From positions 18,862-42,771 of the forward strand of contig DJSH01000051.1 of assembly GCA_002440225.1 (NCBI GenBank): a DNA stretch of 23,910 bases, given 5' to 3'. Origin of the DNA: Candidatus Segatella violae. GTDB lineage: Bacteria; Bacteroidota; Bacteroidia; Bacteroidales; Bacteroidaceae. The position numbers and the translations under genes were made by a program. Positions 14,958 to 22,553 of the stretch are shown one piece after another. Every line of letters begins with the position of its first letter. The first letter of the stretch is position 1. The notes below the pieces were generated by a model. The model worked only from the letters and a program-made list of their open reading frames with translations, searched no databases and had not been told where the DNA came from.

Positions 14958-16397
14958 ATGACACTAGTCATCCTTGCCATACTGATTTTGGCGTATGTTC
15001 TCATCGCCACGGAGAACATCACCAAGGTGAACCGTGCCGCCGTAGCTATTTTCGCTGCGGCAGTGGGGTGGGTGCTCTATATCTGCTTCGGTATGGATTT
15101 TGTGACTAGCGAGCATTCCACTGATTATTCCCGTTATTTGAATATAGGTATGTGGAACGAGGTGGAGCCTACCAGCACCAACGTGAAGATCTTTATCTCG
15201 CGTAGCATCTTCGTGCCTTATGTGGGCAGGGCTGCCGAGATTGTGCTCTTCCTCCTCGCCACCATGACCATTGTCGAGATACTCAACAATAATGGCTGCT
15301 TCGATTTCGTGCGCCAGTTGCTTCGCACACGCAGCAGCAAGAAGATGTTGTGGATATTGTCGGTGGTGACCTTCGTCATCTCCGCCAACCTCGATAACCT
15401 CACCACCACTGTGATGATGCTCACCTTGATGCATGGCGTGATACCTAATCGCCGCCAGCGCATGATATATGGCAGTGCTATACTGATTTCCGCCAACTGT
15501 GGTGGGGCGCTCACCGTGATAGGCAATCCGGAGGGACTCGTGCTTTGGAATCAGGGAGCGGTGACGGCTACCATGTACTCTTGCCTCATGTTGTTGCCAT
15601 GCTTGGCGGCATGGCTCATCCCTACGGCGATGATGCAGCGTATGTTGCCAGAGCGGGTAGAGACCGAATGGATCGTGATGCCTTTCCGTGGCGACGACAC
15701 TCGCCTGAATGTATGGCAGCGACTGGTGATGCTCTTCGTGGGCATCGGCGGGCTGTGGTTTATCCCTACCTTCCATAACATCACCAAACTGAGTCCGTTC
15801 CTCGGTGCGCTCTGCGTGTTGAGCATCCTTTGGATTGTGAATGAGGTGTTCAATCGTAAACTGATGAACATGGATGCCATGGCTGAGCGACGCACGCCAC
15901 GTGTGTTGCAGTATGGCATCATACAGATGATACTCTTCGTGCTCGGCATCATGCTCTCCATCGGAGTGGTGAAGGAGACCGGCGCATTCGCCGACCTCAA
16001 CGCCTTCTTGGGCTCGGATCTTCAGCATCCGAGCGTATGGCTCCATGGGGTGGTAGCAGGACTCTTGAGCACTGTGCTCGACAACTTCGCCACCGCGATG
16101 AATTTCTTCTCTTTGCATGACGTGGTGGGATTGGGAGATCCTAGCTGCGACATCCTTACAGATTACAATGCCAACGGCATATACTGGTCGGTCATCGCCT
16201 ATTGCGTGATGGCTGGCGGCAACGTGCTCGGCATTGGCACCATCAGTGGCTTGGCCTTGATGAAAATGGAGCGCATGCGCATGGGTTGGTTCTTCCGCAA
16301 CATCGGATGGAAGGCTCTGCTGGGTGGCGTGATAGGACTAGCCATCCTCTGGCTCTCGCACAAGCTTGTAGCGGGAGCGGTATATCTGATTATTTAG
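14958..16397 (+). CDS. nhaD: NhaD-type Na+/H+ antiporter
   Basis: This 479-residue inner-membrane protein has about 11-12 hydrophobic helices and probably exchanges Na+ (or Li+) for H+. It belongs to the ArsB/NhaD ion-transporter superfamily. Paired motifs in the two halves are SANLDNLTTTV (142-152, with D146) and STVLDNFATAMNFF (371-384, with D375). Both are the LDN signature expected for cation coordination. GNPEG (189-193) is the conserved loop after the first unit. The N-terminus MTLVILAILILAYVLIATE starts directly in the first helix. Its stop lies 107 nt before pfkA, with no terminator or promoter consensus between, so the two may be cotranscribed. The exact ion is inferred from family. 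Confidence 0.9.
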   Translation: MTLVILAILILAYVLIATENITKVNRAAVAIFAAAVGWVLYICFGMDFVTSEHSTDYSRYLNIGMWNEVEPTSTNVKIFISRSIFVPYVGRAAEIVLFLLATMTIVEILNNNGCFDFVRQLLRTRSSKKMLWILSVVTFVISANLDNLTTTVMMLTLMHGVIPNRRQRMIYGSAILISANCGGALTVIGNPEGLVLWNQGAVTATMYSCLMLLPCLAAWLIPTAMMQRMLPERVETEWIVMPFRGDDTRLNVWQRLVMLFVGIGGLWFIPTFHNITKLSPFLGALCVLSILWIVNEVFNRKLMNMDAMAERRTPRVLQYGIIQMILFVLGIMLSIGVVKETGAFADLNAFLGSDLQHPSVWLHGVVAGLLSTVLDNFATAMNFFSLHDVVGLGDPSCDILTDYNANGIYWSVIAYCVMAGGNVLGIGTISGLALMKMERMRMGWFFRNIGWKALLGGVIGLAILWLSHKLVAGAVYLII

Positions 16398-16483
16398 ACC
16401 ACAAGAGGGAAGAAACTATCCCTAGAACAAATATATGAGCGAAAAACACAAATCGTAACGTCAATTAAATAACAAACTAACAT

Positions 16484-16500
16484 TATATAATAAGGTATAT
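16484..16500 (+). repeat. 17-bp repeat, copy 2 (before pfkA)
   Basis: TATATAATAAGGTATAT is identical to 7658-7674 and ends four bases before the pfkA ATG. It includes TAAGG, which may act as the ribosome-binding region here. I found no TAnnTTTG promoter in the nhaD-pfkA gap. Confidence 0.4.
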
Positions 16501-16504
16501 AGTT

Positions 16505-17482
16505 ATGGCAAAGATTAAGACTATAGGTATTCTTACATCTGGAGGCGATGCCCCAGGTATGAACGCGGCTATCCGTGCGGTAACTCGTTCGGCCATTTAC
16601 AATGGTTATAATGTAAAGGCCATTTATCGTGGTTACGACGGACTCATCAACGATGAAATCAAAACATTCACCACCGAAAACGTGTCGGGTATCATCGGCA
16701 CCGGAGGTACAATCCTGAAGACTGCTCGCTCGAAGGAGTTCATGACCCAAGAAGGTCGCCAGAAGGCATTCGAGACTATCCAAAAAGAGGAAATAGACGC
16801 TCTTGTCGTGATTGGTGGTAATGGTTCGCTCACAGGTGCTATGAATTTTGCACGTGAGTTTGATGTATGTTGCATCGGTCTGCCTGGTACCATCGACAAT
16901 GACCTCTATGGTACAGACAACACCATTGGTTACGACACCACAATGAACACCATCGTGGAGTGTGTAGACCGTATTCGTGATACCGCCCAGAGCCATGAGC
17001 GCATCTTCTTCGTCGAGGTGATGGGACGAGATGCTGGTTTCTTGGCACAGAACTCAGCCATCGCTAGTGGCGCGGAGGCTGCCATCATTCCAGAGGATTC
17101 CACTGACGTCGACCAGTTGGCACAGTTTATGGAGCGTGGTATCCGTAAGTCAAAGAAGAGCTGTATCGTCATCGTGTCGGAAAGCCCTAAGTGCGGTGCG
17201 TTGTATTATGCTGACCGTGTGCGCAAAGAGTTCCCTGAGTTTGATGTGCGTGTGTCTATCCTTGGCCACTTGCAACGTGGTGGTCGTCCATCTGCACGTG
17301 ACCGCATCCTTGCCAGCCGCACGGGTTGCGGAGCCATCGAGGCCATCATGCAGGGACAGCGCAATGTGATGATTGGCGTGCGCAACAACGAGGTGGTGTA
17401 TGTGCCACTGTCAGAGGCTATACGCTCAGACAAGCCATTCGATCGCAAGCTCATCAAGGTGCTGGACGAACTGAGTATCTAA
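16505..17482 (+). CDS. pfkA: ATP-dependent 6-phosphofructokinase
   Basis: This 325-residue enzyme phosphorylates fructose 6-phosphate to the 1,6-bisphosphate in glycolysis. Motifs are TSGGDAPGMN (11-20, ATP site), GGNGSLTGA (104-112), PGTIDND (127-133, with catalytic base D131), VMGRDAGFLA and GHLQRGGRPSARDR. G107, the position that separates ATP enzymes (Gly) from PPi enzymes (Asp), is Gly, so ATP use is predicted. The residue before it, equivalent to E. coli D103 that helps bind Mg2+, is Asn (N106), an unusual feature that may be normal in this lineage. Length is standard for the bacterial tetrameric form. A 175-base gap leads to the atp operon. Confidence 0.95.
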   Translation: MAKIKTIGILTSGGDAPGMNAAIRAVTRSAIYNGYNVKAIYRGYDGLINDEIKTFTTENVSGIIGTGGTILKTARSKEFMTQEGRQKAFETIQKEEIDALVVIGGNGSLTGAMNFAREFDVCCIGLPGTIDNDLYGTDNTIGYDTTMNTIVECVDRIRDTAQSHERIFFVEVMGRDAGFLAQNSAIASGAEAAIIPEDSTDVDQLAQFMERGIRKSKKSCIVIVSESPKCGALYYADRVRKEFPEFDVRVSILGHLQRGGRPSARDRILASRTGCGAIEAIMQGQRNVMIGVRNNEVVYVPLSEAIRSDKPFDRKLIKVLDELSI

Positions 17483-17522
17483 TCGCCGCAATAAGCGATA
17501 ATGATAGCTGGCTCGCAGAACG

Positions 17523-17565
17523 TAAAAATGGTTTAAGCGGAACTAAAAATAGTTTAAATCGGAAC
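17523..17565 (+). repeat. Two 21-22 bp direct repeats upstream of the atp promoter
   Basis: TAAAAATGGTTTAAGCGGAAC (17523-17543) is followed at once by a 22-bp near-copy (17544-17565) with the same GTTTAA and CGGAAC blocks. The array ends 15 bases before the -33 element of the atp promoter, a usual place for an activator or operator site. Confidence 0.6.
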
Positions 17566-17580
17566 AAAACCGAAAATAAT

Positions 17581-17612
17581 TTTGTAGTTTCCGCAAATTG
17601 TTGTTACTTTTG
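17581..17612 (+). promoter_or_regulatory. Promoter of the atp operon
   Basis: TTTG (17581-17584) and TACTTTTG (17605-17612) are 20 bases apart, a full Bacteroidetes consensus match. Transcription should start near 17619, giving a leader of about 40 nt before atpD. Confidence 0.82.
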
Positions 17613-17657
17613 CAGTCGGATATAAAGAAATAAATAACTTTTTAAACTAATAAGCTT

Positions 17658-19184
17658 ATGTCACAAATTAACGGACGCATTTCGCAGATTATCGGTCCTG
17701 TTATCGACGTTTATTTCGATACTAAGGGCGAGAATCCGGAGAAAGTGCTTCCTAGGATTTATGAAGCTCTGAAGGTGAAACGCCCAGACGGTCGCGAGCT
17801 GATCATCGAGGTGCAGCAGCACATCGGTGAGGATACAGTTCGTTGTGTCGCCATGGACAACACCGATGGCTTGCAGCGCGGCTTGGAGGTTATCCCAACG
17901 GGAAGCCCTATCGTGATGCCAGCAGGAGAGCAAATCAAGGGACGTATGATGAACGTCATCGGCGCACCGATTGATGGTATGAAGCCATTGAACATGGAGG
18001 GTGCTTATCCTATCCACCGTGAGGCTCCTAAGTTTGACGAGTTGTCTACCCATAAGGAGATGCTCGCAACAGGTATCAAGGTCATCGACTTGTTGGAGCC
18101 TTACATGAAGGGTGGTAAGATCGGACTCTTCGGCGGTGCCGGTGTTGGTAAGACGGTGCTCATTATGGAGTTGATCAACAACATCGCCAAGGGACACAAT
18201 GGTTACTCTGTGTTCGCAGGTGTAGGTGAGCGTACCCGTGAGGGTAACGACTTGATTCGAGATATGCTCGAATCTGGCGTTATCAAGTATGGCGACAAGT
18301 TCAAGAAGGCCATGGAGGAAGGCAAGTGGGATCTCTCGCTCGTCGACCCAGAGGAGCTCGCCAAGAGCCAGGCGACCCTTGTATATGGTCAGATGAATGA
18401 GCCACCTGGGGCACGTGCCTCTGTAGCCCTTTCTGGTTTGACTGTCGCTGAGGAGTTCCGTGATCATGGAGGCAAGAACGGCGAGGCAGCCGACATCATG
18501 TTCTTCATCGATAACATCTTCCGTTTCACCCAGGCTGGTTCTGAGGTGTCTGCGTTGCTGGGCCGTATGCCTTCAGCCGTAGGTTATCAGCCAACTTTGG
18601 CTTCTGAGATGGGACAGATGCAGGAGCGAATCACTTCTACCAAGAATGGTTCCATCACCTCAGTACAGGCTGTGTATGTGCCAGCCGATGACTTGACTGA
18701 CCCTGCTCCAGCCACTACCTTTACCCACTTGGATGCTACTACGGAGCTTTCTCGTAAGATTGCCTCTCTCGGTATCTATCCAGCCGTAGACCCACTGGGC
18801 TCTACCTCTCGTATCCTCGACCCACTGATCGTGGGCAAGGCTCACTACGATTGCGCTCAGCGTGTAAAGCAGTTGTTGCAGCGTTACAATGAACTTCAGG
18901 ATATCATCGCCATCCTCGGTATGGATGAGCTCTCAGACGAAGATAAGTTGACCGTGAACCGTGCACGTCGTGTACAGCGTTTCTTGAGCCAGCCATTTAC
19001 CGTTGCCGAGCAGTTCACCGGTTTGAAGGGTGTGATGGTGCCAATCGAAGAAACTATCAAGGGCTTCAATGCTATCCTTGACGGCGAGGTAGACGACCTG
19101 CCAGAGCAGGCATTCCTCAACGTAGGTACTATTGAGAATGCCAAGGAGAAGGCTAAGCAGTTGCTCGCTGCAGCTCAGGCGTAA
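17658..19184 (+). CDS. atpD: F1F0 ATP synthase subunit beta
   Basis: This 508-residue catalytic F1 subunit makes or hydrolyses ATP at the alpha/beta interface. The Walker A loop is GGAGVGKT (159-166), the catalytic Glu is E191 in GERTREGNDL, and the Walker B strand is ADIMFFIDNIFRFTQAG. Relative to E. coli beta there is an insertion of roughly 27 residues at about 210-238 (KYGDKFKKAMEEGKWDLSL onwards), between the GNDL helix and LVYGQMNEPPG. I recall such an insertion in Bacteroidetes beta subunits. It is first in an operon that begins atpD-atpC and then runs through the F0 genes. This order, with beta and epsilon leading, is characteristic of Bacteroidetes. Confidence 0.98.
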   Translation: MSQINGRISQIIGPVIDVYFDTKGENPEKVLPRIYEALKVKRPDGRELIIEVQQHIGEDTVRCVAMDNTDGLQRGLEVIPTGSPIVMPAGEQIKGRMMNVIGAPIDGMKPLNMEGAYPIHREAPKFDELSTHKEMLATGIKVIDLLEPYMKGGKIGLFGGAGVGKTVLIMELINNIAKGHNGYSVFAGVGERTREGNDLIRDMLESGVIKYGDKFKKAMEEGKWDLSLVDPEELAKSQATLVYGQMNEPPGARASVALSGLTVAEEFRDHGGKNGEAADIMFFIDNIFRFTQAGSEVSALLGRMPSAVGYQPTLASEMGQMQERITSTKNGSITSVQAVYVPADDLTDPAPATTFTHLDATTELSRKIASLGIYPAVDPLGSTSRILDPLIVGKAHYDCAQRVKQLLQRYNELQDIIAILGMDELSDEDKLTVNRARRVQRFLSQPFTVAEQFTGLKGVMVPIEETIKGFNAILDGEVDDLPEQAFLNVGTIENAKEKAKQLLAAAQA

Positions 19185-19203
19185 TCTTTAATACCCTACA
19201 ATT

Positions 19204-19443
19204 ATGTTAAAACTCAAGATAGTTTCACCTGAGAAGGTAGTGTTCCAAGGGGATGTTGAAAGTGTATTGGTACCCGGAACTCTCGGTTCGTTCGAGATTC
19301 TCAATGATCACGCACCTATCATCTCCTCGCTCGAAGTGGGCAAGGTGGAGTATACAACCCAGGAAGGAAAGCAGACATTGGACATCCAAGGCGGATTCGT
19401 GGAATGTAAGAAAAACGAAGTAAGCCTTTGCGTGGAAGTGTGA
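19204..19443 (+). CDS. atpC: F1F0 ATP synthase subunit epsilon, short form
   Basis: This 79-residue protein is the N-terminal beta-sandwich of epsilon only: MLKLKIVSPEKVVFQGDVES, then VPGTLGSFEILNDHAPIISS (the conserved G-x-L-NDHAP motif), then the strand with IQGGFVECKKNEVSLCVE. It stops where the C-terminal helical hairpin of the roughly 135-residue E. coli protein would begin. The downstream sequence does not encode that hairpin in any frame, so this is a natural short form, not a frameshift. It couples the c-ring to gamma but should lack the C-terminal ATPase-inhibiting arm (inference). It lies 19 nt after atpD. Confidence 0.95.
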   Translation: MLKLKIVSPEKVVFQGDVESVLVPGTLGSFEILNDHAPIISSLEVGKVEYTTQEGKQTLDIQGGFVECKKNEVSLCVEV

Positions 19444-19481
19444 TTTTAGAAAAGAGTCTGAAGCAAGAAGTTATATAATCG

Positions 19482-19916
19482 ATGGATAAAGAACAATTAC
19501 AGCATATCAAGCAAGTAGGGCGCAAGTATAAGCAGATTTCCCTATGGCTCACAGCAGCGATGGCTCTCGCCATCCTCTTTGCCTGCAGGATTTCCGCTCA
19601 GTGCGACCATATCATCGCTCAGGTGGTCAACCCACTGGTGGTGAGTGCCATATTCTCGCTTGTTGCAAGTACTGCTTATGGCGAGGCTTGGACCTCGGTG
19701 GCTAAGTCGTCACCCGCCAATCTGGCTAAGTTCTATCTGGCAGCATCCGCTCTGAAGATGATGCTGGGTGCTGTGGTGTTTCTCGTTTATGTCGTCGTGT
19801 GCGACAAGGCGAATATTCTAGGTTTCGCAGCTATCTTCGCTCTTTTCTATGTAGTGCTTCTCGTGTTCGACTGCATCTACTTCGCTCGGGTAGAGCGCAA
19901 GAGCCGCCTTTCCTAA
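19482..19916 (+). CDS. Small integral membrane protein, AtpI-like
   Basis: This 144-residue protein has a charged N-terminal tail (MDKEQLQHIKQVGRKYKQ) and four predicted membrane helices at about 20-36, 48-66, 84-106 and 112-134, ending in a basic ARVERKSRLS tail. Its place, between epsilon and subunit a, and its topology match the AtpI/Atp1-type accessory proteins that help assemble the c-ring or supply Mg2+ in other bacteria. Sequence similarity to AtpI is not obvious, so the name is positional. Confidence 0.75.
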   Translation: MDKEQLQHIKQVGRKYKQISLWLTAAMALAILFACRISAQCDHIIAQVVNPLVVSAIFSLVASTAYGEAWTSVAKSSPANLAKFYLAASALKMMLGAVVFLVYVVVCDKANILGFAAIFALFYVVLLVFDCIYFARVERKSRLS

Positions 19917-19976
19917 TGACTTAGGATAGGCGAGTTCAGCAAAAAATAAATAATAATAAATAAGAATTAGACGATT

Positions 19977-21083
19977 ATGAAATATCTCAAACAATTCCTC
20001 TTGCTGGCGATGATGCTCTTTACGTTGGCACCTATGCAGGTGTCTGCCAAGGAGAACATCGACGTGAAAGAGATATTGTGGGGTCATATCAAGGATTCTT
20101 ATGATTGGCATATCACGACGGTGGGCAACACCCCAATCGTGATTAACCTGCCTGTCATCGTTCATACCACCACGGGCTGGCACGTGTTCAGCAGCGGCGA
20201 GTTCTCTGAGGAGAAAGACGCCAACGGCGACCGCCCTGGCCCATATAACCTGGTGATCAAGAACGGTGAGGCACAGAGCAATCCAAACAAGATTGTGGAA
20301 AAGGTGAACGGGGCGGAAGTTCTGCCACTTGACATCTCCATCACGAAGACCACATGTGTGCTCTTCATCGATGCCATTATCTTGTTGCTGTGTGTATTGA
20401 TACCAGCTCGCTGGTGCAAGAATCACAAGGTGGACGATCCTGCGCCAAAGGGATTCGTTGGGTTGATGCACATGTTTATCATGTCTGTCTACAACGACGT
20501 GATTAAGGCTACTCTCGGTGATGAGGCACCTAAGTATGCACCATGGTTGCTTACTTGTTTCTTCTTCATCTTTGTGGCCAACATCATGGGTATCGTACCA
20601 TTCCCTCCAGGTGGTGGAAACTTGACTGGCAATATCGCCTGCACCTGTTTCTTCGGTGTGACGACATTCCTCATCACCAATTTCACTGGTACCAAGGCCT
20701 ATTGGAAGGATATCTTCTGGCCAGAGGTTCCAACATGGTTGAAAGTGCCAGTTCCATTGATGCCATTCATCGAGCTCTTCGGAATCTTCACGAAACCGTT
20801 GGCTCTTATCATCCGACTCTTCGCCAACATGATGGCAGGACACGCAATCGCCCTGTCGTTCGCGGCTATCATTTTCATTATGTTCAACATCAGTGAGAAT
20901 GCTATTGCCAATTATGTTGCGGGTACAGGTATGACAATCGTAAGTGTTGCGATGAGCGCCTTCATGATGCTCCTCGAAGTATTGGTAAGCTACATCCAAG
21001 CATTGGTGTTCACCATGCTGAGTGCAGTATTCATCTCGCAGGCACATGTCCATCCAGAGGCAAAGCCTGAAATCGTAAAATAG
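19977..21083 (+). CDS. atpB: F1F0 ATP synthase subunit a
   Basis: This 368-residue membrane subunit forms the proton half-channels. It has a signal peptide (MKYLKQFLLLAMMLFTLAP, cleavage near QVSA) and about 110 residues of periplasmic N-terminal extension before the first membrane helix (TTCVLFIDAIILLLCVLI). This makes it much longer than E. coli subunit a (271). The essential Arg is R280 in LIIRLFANMMAGHA, in helix 5. Upstream WLLTCFFFIFVANIMGIVP and the final helix with MLLEVLVSYIQALVFTML are typical. The signal-peptide form of subunit a is usual in Bacteroidetes as I recall. Confidence 0.97.
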   Translation: MKYLKQFLLLAMMLFTLAPMQVSAKENIDVKEILWGHIKDSYDWHITTVGNTPIVINLPVIVHTTTGWHVFSSGEFSEEKDANGDRPGPYNLVIKNGEAQSNPNKIVEKVNGAEVLPLDISITKTTCVLFIDAIILLLCVLIPARWCKNHKVDDPAPKGFVGLMHMFIMSVYNDVIKATLGDEAPKYAPWLLTCFFFIFVANIMGIVPFPPGGGNLTGNIACTCFFGVTTFLITNFTGTKAYWKDIFWPEVPTWLKVPVPLMPFIELFGIFTKPLALIIRLFANMMAGHAIALSFAAIIFIMFNISENAIANYVAGTGMTIVSVAMSAFMMLLEVLVSYIQALVFTMLSAVFISQAHVHPEAKPEIVK

Positions 21084-21126
21084 AATAATTAACAAGAAAA
21101 TATTAACAACTTAAATTTTTAAGATT

Positions 21127-21366
21127 ATGTTATCACTTTTATTAGCAGCAGAAGTTGCAAAGTTGGGTGCCGCAGTAGGCGCAGGTCTTGCCGCAATTGG
21201 CGCAGGTATTGGTATTGGTCGTATTGGTGGTCAGGCTATGGACGCTATGGCTCGCCAGCCAGAGAAGATGGGTGACCTTCGTTCTTCTATGATCATCGCA
21301 GCAGCGTTGGTTGAGGGTGTTGCCTTCTTCGCAGTCATCATCGCCATCTTGGCCATCGTCATGTAA
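21127..21366 (+). CDS. atpE: F1F0 ATP synthase subunit c
   Basis: This 79-residue hairpin forms the rotary c-ring. Helix 1 holds the glycine repeat GAGLAAIGAGIGIGRIGG (18-35), the polar loop is ARQPEKMGD (42-50) and helix 2 carries the ion-binding carboxylate E63 (ALVEGVAFF). The residue after E63 is Gly rather than Ser/Thr, and no Gln lies at the helix-1 sodium-ligand position, so the ring is predicted to move H+, not Na+ (inference by comparison with Ilyobacter c). It is followed by a 120-nt gap with a strong stem-loop, which may help make c in excess. Confidence 0.97.
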   Translation: MLSLLLAAEVAKLGAAVGAGLAAIGAGIGIGRIGGQAMDAMARQPEKMGDLRSSMIIAAALVEGVAFFAVIIAILAIVM

Positions 21367-21373
21367 TGACGGC

Positions 21374-21428
21374 TTCTGTTCGCTTTGTCTTCCCCATGCC
21401 CTACGGGATAGGAAGAGACAAAGCAGAA
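21374..21428 (+). other. Long stem-loop between atpE and atpF
   Basis: GCTTTGTC (21382-21389) pairs with GACAAAGC (21417-21424), and TTCC (21390-21393) with GGAA (21411-21414). A small CCC/GGG inner helix and flanking TTCT/AGAA (21374-21377, 21425-21428) add to it. No U-tract follows (AATAAGAAGAAAAAG), so it is not a simple terminator. It starts eight bases after the atpE stop, where an mRNA-stabilising or processing element would raise c-subunit output. Confidence 0.65.
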
Positions 21429-21486
21429 TAAGAAGAAAAAGAGTTAGTTAATTTCAAACGTTTAAGTAAAACTTTAACCAGTATAT

Positions 21487-21987
21487 ATGGATTTATTAAT
21501 GCCGGCATCTGGCTTGCTTTTCTGGATGACAGTGGTTTTTATCATTGTCTTTGTCATCCTCGCAAAGGCTGGATTTCCTGCTATCGTCAAGATGGTGAAC
21601 GATCGTAAGGCGTACATCGACGACAGTTTGAAGAAAGCTCATGAGGCCAATGAGAAGCTTGCCAATATCCAAAAAGAAGGTGAATCCATTCTGCAGGAAG
21701 CTCGCGAGAAGCAGGCTGCCATCCTCAAGGAGGCAGCCGAAACTCGTGACGCCATCGTAGAGAAGGCTCAGGACAAGGCCCGTGAAGAGGGTGCTCGTCT
21801 TCTCTCTGAGGCCAAGGCTCAAATCGAAACCGAGAAGCAAAACGCCATCCGCGACATTCGCACACAGGTGGCAGAGCTCTCAGTACAGGTGGCCGAGAAG
21901 GTGCTCAAGGAGAAGCTTTCTACCGACAAGGAGCAGATGGATATGATAAATCGACTGCTGGACGAGGTTTCTTCTGACAACAAATAG
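21487..21987 (+). CDS. atpF: F1F0 ATP synthase subunit b
   Basis: This 166-residue peripheral-stalk subunit has one N-terminal membrane helix (about 10-27, LLFWMTVVFIIVFVILAKAG). A long charged coiled coil follows from about 40 to 140 (KKAHEANEKLANIQKEGES, and so on). The C-terminal part (SVQVAEKVLKEKL) binds delta. Length is normal. The stop is 8 nt before atpH. Confidence 0.96.
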   Translation: MDLLMPASGLLFWMTVVFIIVFVILAKAGFPAIVKMVNDRKAYIDDSLKKAHEANEKLANIQKEGESILQEAREKQAAILKEAAETRDAIVEKAQDKAREEGARLLSEAKAQIETEKQNAIRDIRTQVAELSVQVAEKVLKEKLSTDKEQMDMINRLLDEVSSDNK

Positions 21988-21995
21988 TAAAGCTT

Positions 21996-22532
21996 ATGGA
22001 TATAGGAGTAATATCGGTGCGTTATGCGCGTGCGCTCATCAAGAGTGCGCTCAGCATGAAGCTCGAAGATCAGGTCTACCAGGAGATGCAAACGCTCTTT
22101 AAGAGCTACATCGACGTGCCTGAACTGAGATTTACGATAGACAACCCTATGCTCTCCAAGGACAAGAAAGAGGCACTGCTCAACACCGCCATGGGCAAGA
22201 ACCCATCGCAGCTGAGCCGCAAGTTCATCGCTCTTGTACTGAAGGAGGATAGGGAAAGCACCCTGCAATTCATGGCTGCTTCGTATATCACTCTTTACAG
22301 GAAACAGAAGAACATCATCCGCGGTAAGCTGACCACCGCCACCGCCGTCGACCCTCAGACCGAGGACAAGATGCGCAAGATGGTGGAGCAGAGAACGCAA
22401 GGTACTGTGGAGTTTAAGACTGAGGTGAACCCCGACATCATCGGTGGATTCATCCTTGAGTATGATACTTACAGGATGGATGCGAGCGTCAAGACGAAGC
22501 TCAAGAACATCCTGACACAGCTCAAAAAGTAA
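21996..22532 (+). CDS. atpH: F1F0 ATP synthase subunit delta
   Basis: This 178-residue subunit links the b stalk to the top of F1. It begins MDIGVISVRYARALIKSALS, where the RYARAL helix is the family hallmark. The C-terminal signature is present as VNPDIIGGFILEYDTYRMDA, followed by SVKTKLKNILTQLKK. It is tightly placed between atpF (8 nt) and atpA (21 nt). Confidence 0.95.
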   Translation: MDIGVISVRYARALIKSALSMKLEDQVYQEMQTLFKSYIDVPELRFTIDNPMLSKDKKEALLNTAMGKNPSQLSRKFIALVLKEDRESTLQFMAASYITLYRKQKNIIRGKLTTATAVDPQTEDKMRKMVEQRTQGTVEFKTEVNPDIIGGFILEYDTYRMDASVKTKLKNILTQLKK

Positions 22533-22553
22533 AATTTAAAAAGTAACAAAACA

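Noticed and set aside
16406..16423. AGGGA...TCCCT hairpin after nhaD as a terminator
   Set aside because: Only five base pairs with no T-tract; insufficient to separate nhaD from pfkA.
19444..19481. Frameshifted remnant of the epsilon C-terminal domain after atpC
   Set aside because: The 38 bases before the next gene encode nothing resembling the helical hairpin in any frame, so the short epsilon looks genuine.
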